Shown: positions 27,716-32,977 of the stretch, in pieces
Numbering within the stretch: the first letter of the stretch is position 1
Layout of the letters: every line of letters begins with the position of its first letter
DNA from: a virus
Direction: 5' to 3' (one strand)
DNA: 34,652 nt
IMG/VR virus record: IMGVR_UViG_3300022745_000108
Coordinates: 1 to 34,652 of that record
Position numbers and translations under genes: made by a program
The notes under the pieces: generated by a model
What the model was told of the DNA's origin: nothing
Database searches by the model: none
What the model saw: the letters and a program-made list of their open reading frames with translations, nothing else

Positions 27716-29309
27716 GGTATTCCCGGCGTACCACTTCGTAAAATTTTGAATTCGCCTGATGCTTTACCAAAATTCGCGCAGGCATTCTGGCAATGATATA
27801 TTGCGCGTCGATTTCGGCGGCGGTGGCGTAACCTTCCGGCCTGTAATAGTCAGGCGGCATAAATTGCCGCATCGCATCGGCGGCTTTTTTCGCCGCAAAT
27901 CCGCCATGCTCAGGGCAGAGAAACTCGCAAACCACATCGCCAAGCATCCCGCCGATATAGTACGACACCCGCACGCTGTCAGGCTTGCCGGGCTTTCGGT
28001 GTATTGACCACCGCCAATCGGCAACTTCGCGCCAGATAGCTTCCTCGGCTTGGCGCTTGAGTATCGCGCCCGCGTATGATTGTGCGTCATGACTAATCTC
28101 TGGGTCAGGAAACGGCGCTCCGCACTCTTGGCAATGGCGGCACCCTGCCTGGCAGATTGTGTCGCAATTTTTGCAGACCTTCACCGGGGCATTCCCGCCG
28201 CCTTTGCCAGGCAGCTTTATAATCGGGTCGTCAACAAAGCCTAATCGTTCGACATTGCCGCCGTAATCGAGGAAAAGGCAATCCTTTTTGCCCGGATAAA
28301 GCCGCTGGCCGCGTCCGGCAATCTGGACGTAAAGCGCTGCGCTGCAAGTGGCGCGCATCATGGCTATCAGGGCGCAGATCGGGGCATTGAATCCTATTGT
28401 CAGCACATCGCAATTCACAAGGCACTTGATATTCCCGGCCTTGAAGTCTGCGATAATTGCCGCGCGCAGGTCTTTCGGCGTTTCGCCGGTGATGACTTCG
28501 CAAACCACGCCGCGCGCAGCGAATTCGGCAGCAATGTCCTCGGCGTGCTGCACGCCGGACGCAAATACCATCCATGCGCGCCGGTCTGCGCCAAGTTCGA
28601 TCACTTCCGACACCGCCGCCGCGATTAGCTCAGACTGATCGAATGCGCGTTCCATTTCTCCAGCGATAAATTCACCGCCGCGCATTTTCACGCCTGACAA
28701 ATCCGCCCGGCCAGCCGCCGCCCCGCGCTTGCTCACAAGTGGCAGCAAGTGGCCTTCGTCTATTAAAAACTGCACACCAATCTCATGCGCCACAGGTAGG
28801 TCAAGCATCCCTGTATCCAGCCGGTAAGGGGTGGCTGTCAGGTGTAAAAATCTTGCGTTCGGGTTGAGTTGCGTGATTGCCTTGATGACCTTGGCATATT
28901 GCGCGTTGCTGTTTTTCGTTCCGGCCAAGTGCGCCTCGTCAATGATGACAACCTGCCACGGCTCGAAGTCGTAAATTTGCCGCGCGATGCTGGCAATTCC
29001 GGCAAAGGTAACGCGCCGATGCTTTTCTTTTTTGCCTAAGCTGGCGCTGAAAAATCCAATATCAGCGCCGGGTAGAATGGCGCGCAGTTCGCCGCCATTC
29101 TGTTGCAGCAATTCCGCCCGGTGCGTCAGCACCAAGACCCGCACGCCGTCCCACTCAAGCGCCCGCCGGATTGTTTCCGCGATGATTAGGGATTTCCCTG
29201 CCCCGCATGGGGCGACCACAAGCGCATCACGTTCACCAGCATCCCCCCACAGGCGGAAAGTTTCATCGACGGCTTTTAGCTGATATGGCCGCAGTTCAAT
29301 TTTCGCCAT
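27702..29309 (-). CDS. Superfamily 2 DNA helicase with zinc finger
   Basis: 535 residues from ATG 29309. 'LRPYQLKAVDE' Q-like motif, Walker A APCGAGKS (33-40), DEAH box 'VVIIDEAH' (120-127) and motif III 'HLTATPYRLD' (157-166), then the RecA-2 part with 'VLTIGFNAP' and 'QIAGRGQRLYPGK' (motif VI). A four-Cys zinc knuckle 'CKNCDTICQAGCRHCQECG' follows. This is a RadD/ResIII-like helicase as found with phage recombination genes. It overlaps the nuclease gene upstream by 14 bases. It would unwind or remodel DNA during replication and recombination. Confidence 0.92.
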   Translation of the reverse strand: MAKIELRPYQLKAVDETFRLWGDAGERDALVVAPCGAGKSLIIAETIRRALEWDGVRVLVLTHRAELLQQNGGELRAILPGADIGFFSASLGKKEKHRRVTFAGIASIARQIYDFEPWQVVIIDEAHLAGTKNSNAQYAKVIKAITQLNPNARFLHLTATPYRLDTGMLDLPVAHEIGVQFLIDEGHLLPLVSKRGAAAGRADLSGVKMRGGEFIAGEMERAFDQSELIAAAVSEVIELGADRRAWMVFASGVQHAEDIAAEFAARGVVCEVITGETPKDLRAAIIADFKAGNIKCLVNCDVLTIGFNAPICALIAMMRATCSAALYVQIAGRGQRLYPGKKDCLFLDYGGNVERLGFVDDPIIKLPGKGGGNAPVKVCKNCDTICQAGCRHCQECGAPFPDPEISHDAQSYAGAILKRQAEEAIWREVADWRWSIHRKPGKPDSVRVSYYIGGMLGDVVCEFLCPEHGGFAAKKAADAMRQFMPPDYYRPEGYATAAEIDAQYIIARMPARILVKHQANSKFYEVVRREYHEKT

Positions 29310-30141
29310 CGTCGATCCAGCCATTCTGATATTGCACCCACGCGCCGGACTCGCAAGCATCCTCAACCGCGCCAATCAGCGGCGGCAGGTACCGATGCGC
29401 GCCGCATCCCCATTTTTGTTCGAGGAAGGTAATTGCGCCCTTGCCGTTGTCGCATGTCCAGCCGCCAGCAGGTTGAGGCGTTGAGCAATAGCAGGTTCGG
29501 CAGTTGCGCTCCGGTCGTTCTGCGCCGTGGCAGATGCCGGAAAACGGACACATACGGCAAACGTAAAAAGCCGGGTCGCTGCTGAGTTTTTCGGGTGGCA
29601 CCGGCGCGAAAATGATTGCTTTTGCCTTTGCGAATAGCGATTCGGCAAGTTCCGGGTCGGCATCAACCGGCAGCGTAGTCACCGCGTCGGTATCCTTGCA
29701 GATTGCCAGATAAATGCCTCGCGCCTTGCCTACCGCGTGGATATAAACCACAAGCTGCGCCAGATGCCGCGCCGGGATGCCCTCGCGTTCGAGTTTGGCA
29801 AACGATTTCGCGTTATGGGTTTTGACCTCCAGAACCGCATCACCGATGATGCCATCCACTGACCCGGAAAAATGCCCGCCGAATGCCGCGAATCCGTCTT
29901 GCTGCCCACCAACGTCAATCCCGGCTGCGCGCAGTTCGTCGATTATCCGCTGTTCGGAAAGTTTCCCGGTCTGGAAAATCCGCAGGATGCGCCCTTCGTG
30001 CGTGACGTTTTTCGCCCACCGGAATGCGTACCAGATATGCCGCGCGCAGGCATGACCGATTAGGCTTGCGCCAAGGTGCGGGCGGCGCGAATCCTCTTGA
30101 TTGCTTTCAAGGTGTTGATATAATTGCTTTGCGATGTTCAT
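29296..30141 (-). CDS. Cas4/RecB-like PD-(D/E)XK exonuclease with Fe-S cysteines
   Basis: 281 residues from ATG 30141 with GGAGT upstream. The nuclease core shows 'GSVDGIIGDAVLEVKTHN' (Asp96, Glu105, Lys107) and 'QLVVY' (Gln129...Tyr133). Cys32 together with C195-x2-C198-x5-C204 has the spacing of the 4Fe-4S cluster in Cas4 and AddB nucleases. A further group, C214, C217, C219 and C230, lies after it and may bind another metal. Next to a Sak4-like recombinase and helicase it would make single-stranded ends for annealing. Confidence 0.87.
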   Translation of the reverse strand: MNIAKQLYQHLESNQEDSRRPHLGASLIGHACARHIWYAFRWAKNVTHEGRILRIFQTGKLSEQRIIDELRAAGIDVGGQQDGFAAFGGHFSGSVDGIIGDAVLEVKTHNAKSFAKLEREGIPARHLAQLVVYIHAVGKARGIYLAICKDTDAVTTLPVDADPELAESLFAKAKAIIFAPVPPEKLSSDPAFYVCRMCPFSGICHGAERPERNCRTCYCSTPQPAGGWTCDNGKGAITFLEQKWGCGAHRYLPPLIGAVEDACESGAWVQYQNGWIDDGEN

Positions 30142-30162
30142 TTCGTTGACTCCTTCCTCTTT

Positions 30163-30188
30163 GCCCGGCTTGCGCCGGGCGTTTTTTT
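30163..30188 (+). terminator. Strong Rho-independent terminator facing against the operon
   Basis: GCCCGGC (30163-30169), loop TTGC, GCCGGGC (30174-30180), then GTTTTTTT on the plus strand. All genes here are on the minus strand, where the hairpin has no T-run. It would stop antisense transcription or protect an mRNA end between the DUF669 and nuclease genes. Confidence 0.75.
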
Positions 30189-30190
30189 GA

Positions 30191-30691
30191 CTATTTCGGC
30201 TTGCGTTCCCACGGTTTCGCTGGCGCTGCTGCTGGCGCGGCAGGCTTCGCCGGGGCGGATTCGGCTACGTCTGCGCCATAGGGCAAGAAGTCTGCCACCT
30301 CGTTTTTCGCATCATAGCCATTCTGTGGCGGAACGATTTTCAGCTTAATCACAAGCGGCTTGTCCAAAAATTCGCTGGATGCTTTCGGTTGCATCACGCC
30401 CACCGCCCGGCAGAAAGCCGAAAGCTGACGTTTTCCAATCTCTTCGGCCTTTGCGCTCTGGTTTCGGATGTTCAGATTCGCAAAAACCATCCTCCCGTCA
30501 TATTCGCCGCCCTCCTGAAAAATCTCAAACTTGAGCGATAGGCGTTTGCCGCTTCCTGTTTTGGCATCCAAAACCTCGGCCTCCCGCACAACTGCCGGAT
30601 ACTTGCCGGGCGGCATCGGGTCAAAGCTGCTGGATGGATCAACCTGTTCTGCGTCAAAATCAAATTCTTCAAAATCGTTGAAACTGCTCAT
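30191..30691 (-). CDS. DUF669-type ssDNA-binding / recombination accessory protein
   Basis: 166 residues. 'PPGKYPAVVREAEVLDAKTGSGKRLSLKFEIFQEGGEYDGRMVFANLNIRNQSAKAEEIGKRQLSAFCRAVG' is the DUF669 pattern, an OB-fold-like family that goes with Sak/Sak4 annealing systems. The N-terminus is acidic and the C-terminus is an Ala/Pro-rich tail ending with Lys, as in ssDNA-binding proteins. The ribosome binding site lies in a 24-base sequence shared with the pentapeptide gene upstream. It would coat ssDNA for the recombinase. Confidence 0.85.
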   Translation of the reverse strand: MSSFNDFEEFDFDAEQVDPSSSFDPMPPGKYPAVVREAEVLDAKTGSGKRLSLKFEIFQEGGEYDGRMVFANLNIRNQSAKAEEIGKRQLSAFCRAVGVMQPKASSEFLDKPLVIKLKIVPPQNGYDAKNEVADFLPYGADVAESAPAKPAAPAAAPAKPWERKPK

Positions 30692-30712
30692 TTTTAATGC
30701 TCCTTTTCGTTG
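30689..30712 (-). repeat. 24-bp RBS/start cassette, copy at the DUF669 gene
   Basis: It matches 31313-31336 except for one base (30696). It spans the start codon and AAGGAGCAT ribosome binding site. The two copies flank the pentapeptide gene. Confidence 0.8.
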
Positions 30713-30721
30713 TGAAAATTA

Positions 30722-31315
30722 TTAAAATTTGGCACCGGTCAGATCGGCACCGGTCAGATCGGCACTGGTCAGATCGGCACTGGTCAGATTGGAAAAGGCC
30801 AGCTTGGAAAAGGCCAGCTTGGCACCGGTCAGCTTGGAAAAGGCCAGATTGGCACCGGCCAGATCGGCACCGGTCAGATCGGCACCGGTCAGATCGGCAT
30901 CGGTCAGATTGGCACCGGTCAGATTTGCACCGGCCAGATTTGCACCGGTCAGATTTGCACCGGTCAGATTGGCACCGGTCAGATCGGCATCGGCCAGATC
31001 GGCACCGGTCAGATCGGCACCGGTCAGATCGGCATCGGTCAGCTTGGAAAAGGCCAGATTTGCACCGGCCAGATTTGCACCGGTCAGATCGGCACCGGTC
31101 AGATCGGCATCGGTCAGCTTGGAAAAGGCCAGCTTGGAAAAGGCCAGATTTGCACCGGTCAGATTTGCACCGGTCAGATCGGCACCGGTCAGCTTGGCAT
31201 CGGTCAGATCGGCATCTTCCTCAGCCGCCTTTTCTATCGTTTTTTTAATTGTATTTTCGTCGCAATCGTGCGCGAACAGTACTTCACCTTTGAGATTTTT
31301 GATTTCAATTTTCAT
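30722..31315 (-). CDS. Pentapeptide-repeat protein
   Basis: 197 residues. After a 34-residue header ('MKIEIKNLKGEVLFAHDCDE...') come 32 pentapeptides of the A(D/N)LTG type in unbroken register, enough for eight coils of a right-handed beta-helix. Some repeats are AFSKL-like, placing Phe inside and Lys outside at several coils. The protein is very acidic otherwise. The DNA is nearly pure 15-bp repeat, which means recent expansion. Such helices can mimic DNA (Qnr, MfpA act on gyrase), but no target loop is visible. It sits between the Sak4-like and DUF669 genes, with copied 24-base leaders on both sides. Confidence 0.9.
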   Translation of the reverse strand: MKIEIKNLKGEVLFAHDCDENTIKKTIEKAAEEDADLTDAKLTGADLTGANLTGANLAFSKLAFSKLTDADLTGADLTGANLAGANLAFSKLTDADLTGADLTGADLADADLTGANLTGANLTGANLAGANLTGANLTDADLTGADLTGADLAGANLAFSKLTGAKLAFSKLAFSNLTSADLTSADLTGADLTGAKF

Positions 31316-31336
31316 TTTTCATGCTCCTTTTCGTTG
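31313..31336 (-). repeat. 24-bp RBS/start cassette, copy at the pentapeptide gene
   Basis: Same as 30689-30712 apart from one base. It suggests the pentapeptide gene arrived by an event that copied the leader, or through recombination at it. Confidence 0.8.
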
Positions 31337-31337
31337 G

Positions 31338-32081
31338 TTAAATCAAATTTGCAAAAACATTCCAGCCGCCGACTTTAGGCATCGGAATTTGAGGCGGCAA
31401 ACTGTAGCGGTTTTTTGCCAAAAATGCGGGCGTTTCGCTGGTGTAAATCACCGGCTCTGGCGATCCAATTATTCCGCGCCGGTGGTCTTTCTCAAATCCT
31501 TCGCCCTCGGTTTTCAGCACTCTCGTTTTGTAGTTTGCGAAAAAAACCGCATCCGCCCATTCCTGCACAACCGCACTAGACCGGCTCTGCAATTTCGGCT
31601 GGTAGCGGTCATAGGGGTCTGTTTCTGGCGACTCAAACCTCCGAATTTCAGTGTGCGCCGTGATGATTACTGCCATGTTGCGCGACAGCCGCAACTCGTT
31701 AAGCCCGGCCAATACATCGCGCCAAGCGTCCGCCAGCAACAGCGCTCCTTTCCCGTATGCCAATTCGCTGGCGCTGTGCTTTTTCTCGATTTCGGCCATC
31801 ATTACCGACTCAAGCCAGTCAGCAGAATCAAGCACCACCGTTTCAAAGTCATGGCCATCACTCAGCAGCGTGCCGATTGCCTCAAAAACATGCTGGCTGC
31901 TTGTCGCCAGCGGGAACGCTGCTGTATCAATAGAGCCTAGCCCGTCTTCGGTGCAGATGAATACCGGGTTTGGCGCGGATGCCGCCCATGTGCTTTTTCC
32001 GATGCCGTGGGTGGCGTAAATCATAATGCGGGGGGCTTTGATTGCCTTTCCCTTCGTGATGCTTTTCAAGTCAAAAGCCAT
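31338..32081 (-). CDS. Sak4-like RecA-fold ATPase (phage nucleotide-binding, AAA_24)
   Basis: 247 residues. Walker A 'ATHGIGKST' (23-31), Walker B 'FETVVLDSADW' (79-89) and 'MAVIITAHTEIRRFE' are the marks of the AAA_24/TIGR01618 family to which Sak4 recombinases belong. With the DUF669 protein and Cas4-like nuclease downstream it forms a typical phage single-strand annealing/recombination set. It would load on ssDNA and promote annealing or strand exchange. Starts at ATG 32081, five bases after the preceding gene. Confidence 0.87.
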   Translation of the reverse strand: MAFDLKSITKGKAIKAPRIMIYATHGIGKSTWAASAPNPVFICTEDGLGSIDTAAFPLATSSQHVFEAIGTLLSDGHDFETVVLDSADWLESVMMAEIEKKHSASELAYGKGALLLADAWRDVLAGLNELRLSRNMAVIITAHTEIRRFESPETDPYDRYQPKLQSRSSAVVQEWADAVFFANYKTRVLKTEGEGFEKDHRRGIIGSPEPVIYTSETPAFLAKNRYSLPPQIPMPKVGGWNVFANLI

Positions 32082-32085
32082 TTTT

Positions 32086-32454
32086 TTAATCCTCCAGTTT
32101 TTTTACGGAAACGCTAGGCTTGCCCGGTGTTGCAATCATACATGCGGAAAATTTCAGGTAGTCAATCGGGTGATTTTCGCGCAGGCTTCGCATTTTGCCC
32201 ATGTCAATTTCCGGGCGGTACTTGACCGGAACCATTCCGGGCGGCAAGTCAAGCTCCTGCAATTTTTCAGGGTCAATCGTGCGGTTGATGCGCCCGGTGA
32301 TGGTCACTTTATAGCCGTCGAGCTTGTGCGTTTTCGCGCCATCGTCGCGCATCCATAGTTGCGATACAAGGCCAGATTCAGCCTCAGCCAGCGCGCATCG
32401 TGCCAAGTTGTAAGCCTCGCGCGCCGCGAGGTATTTTTCAAGCGCGGCGCTCAT
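32086..32454 (-). CDS. Hypothetical early protein of the recombination operon
   Basis: 122 residues from ATG 32454 with GGAGC upstream; longer starts overlap the previous gene. The N-terminal 45 residues are a helix pair ('ALEKYLAAREAYNLARCALAEAESGLVSQL'); then a basic beta part ('HKLDGYKVTITGRINRTIDPEKLQELDLPPGMVPVKYRPEI') and a final helix. The pattern is one I associate with proteins next to Sak4 and SSB genes, without a known role. The stop lies five bases from the ATPase start. Confidence 0.75.
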   Translation of the reverse strand: MSAALEKYLAAREAYNLARCALAEAESGLVSQLWMRDDGAKTHKLDGYKVTITGRINRTIDPEKLQELDLPPGMVPVKYRPEIDMGKMRSLRENHPIDYLKFSACMIATPGKPSVSVKKLED

Positions 32455-32455
32455 T

Positions 32456-32632
32456 TTATGCTGCTCCAGTTGTGTTTGCAGCGTCCCACACATTGCAGCA
32501 CAGTTTCAAGTATGCGCTTTCGCCCATTACCGCATCATACCCGGCGCGGACACTTCCGCCGTTTGCGTTGATTGCGTTAACGATGCGCTGATAAATTGCA
32601 GCCATTTCAGCATGAAATTGTTGGTTGTTCAT
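32456..32632 (-). CDS. 58-residue protein, first gene of the recombination operon
   Basis: ATG 32632 and its ribosome binding site AAAGGAATG lie in the 108-bp repeat. The protein reads 'MNNQQFHAEMAAIYQRIVNAINANGG' and is helical; it has two adjacent cysteines near the C-terminus. The stop is one base from the next ATG. It is not similar to the protein that follows the other repeat copy beyond the first three residues, so only the control region was copied. Function unknown. Confidence 0.7.
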   Translation of the reverse strand: MNNQQFHAEMAAIYQRIVNAINANGGSVRAGYDAVMGESAYLKLCCNVWDAANTTGAA

Positions 32633-32732
32633 TTTTCATTCCTTTGTTTGCAGGTTCGGCTTAATTGCCTAGCTGGTGAAGCGCATTATATGCGCATTAA
32701 AAAATTATGCAAGCATTTTTTTAATTGTTTTT
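32625..32732 (-). repeat. 108-bp perfect direct repeat carrying promoter, operator and RBS (copy B)
   Basis: Identical to 27111-27218. Here it lies in the divergent gap between the leftward recombination operon and the rightward HTH/primase genes, so it is probably the original copy. Confidence 0.95.
32685..32712 (-). promoter_or_regulatory. Sigma70-type promoter and operator of the recombination operon
   Basis: TTGCAT (32712-32707), 16-base spacer and TATAAT (32690-32685) on the minus strand, with the palindrome 32681-32695 over the -10. It would drive genes from 32632 down to 27172. Confidence 0.75.
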
Positions 32733-32733
32733 A

Positions 32734-32742
32734 TGCTAAGAT
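32734..32742 (+). promoter_or_regulatory. Possible rightward extended -10 promoter
   Basis: TGCTAAGAT is an extended -10 form, 43 bases before the HTH start and just outside the 108-bp repeat. No good -35 is seen. It would be the rightward partner of the leftward promoter at 32685-32712. Confidence 0.4.
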
Positions 32743-32785
32743 GAGGGTGTAACATTTTTTTCAACAAATAATGAAAGGGCAAAAA

Positions 32786-32977
32786 ATGCAAACGGAAAAA
32801 ATTGAGTACATCGTGCAAAAACTGACAGAAAGCAAAGGCGCGGCAAAGCGCATCGCTTCGGGCGCTGGCGTGCCATATCATGCCGTTTCTGCGCTTTACG
32901 CCATCCTCGATGAGGAGGCAATCGAGAAGGTTTATGACTATATCAAGCGCGCAGAAGCCGCCCGGATGGTGCTGTAA
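32786..32977 (+). CDS. Small HTH regulator before the primase-helicase
   Basis: 63 residues from ATG 32786; GAAAGGG six bases upstream favours this start over ATG 32771. The protein shows helix-turn-helix-like spacing: 'IVQKLTESKGAAKRIASGAGVPYHAVSALYAI'. It faces the leftward promoter copy B across the divergent gap, so it may control early transcription or be an activator of replication. Its last base is the first base of the primase start codon. Confidence 0.7.
   Translation: MQTEKIEYIVQKLTESKGAAKRIASGAGVPYHAVSALYAILDEEAIEKVYDYIKRAEAARMVL

Noticed and set aside
30733-31220. CRISPR-like array
   Set aside because: Repeats are 15 bp with no spacers and encode in-register pentapeptides.
30697-31940. 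Long plus-strand ORFs across the pentapeptide gene (Arg/Ser/His repeats)
   Set aside because: They are the complement of the 15-bp coding repeat; the minus frame has the well-known pentapeptide pattern.
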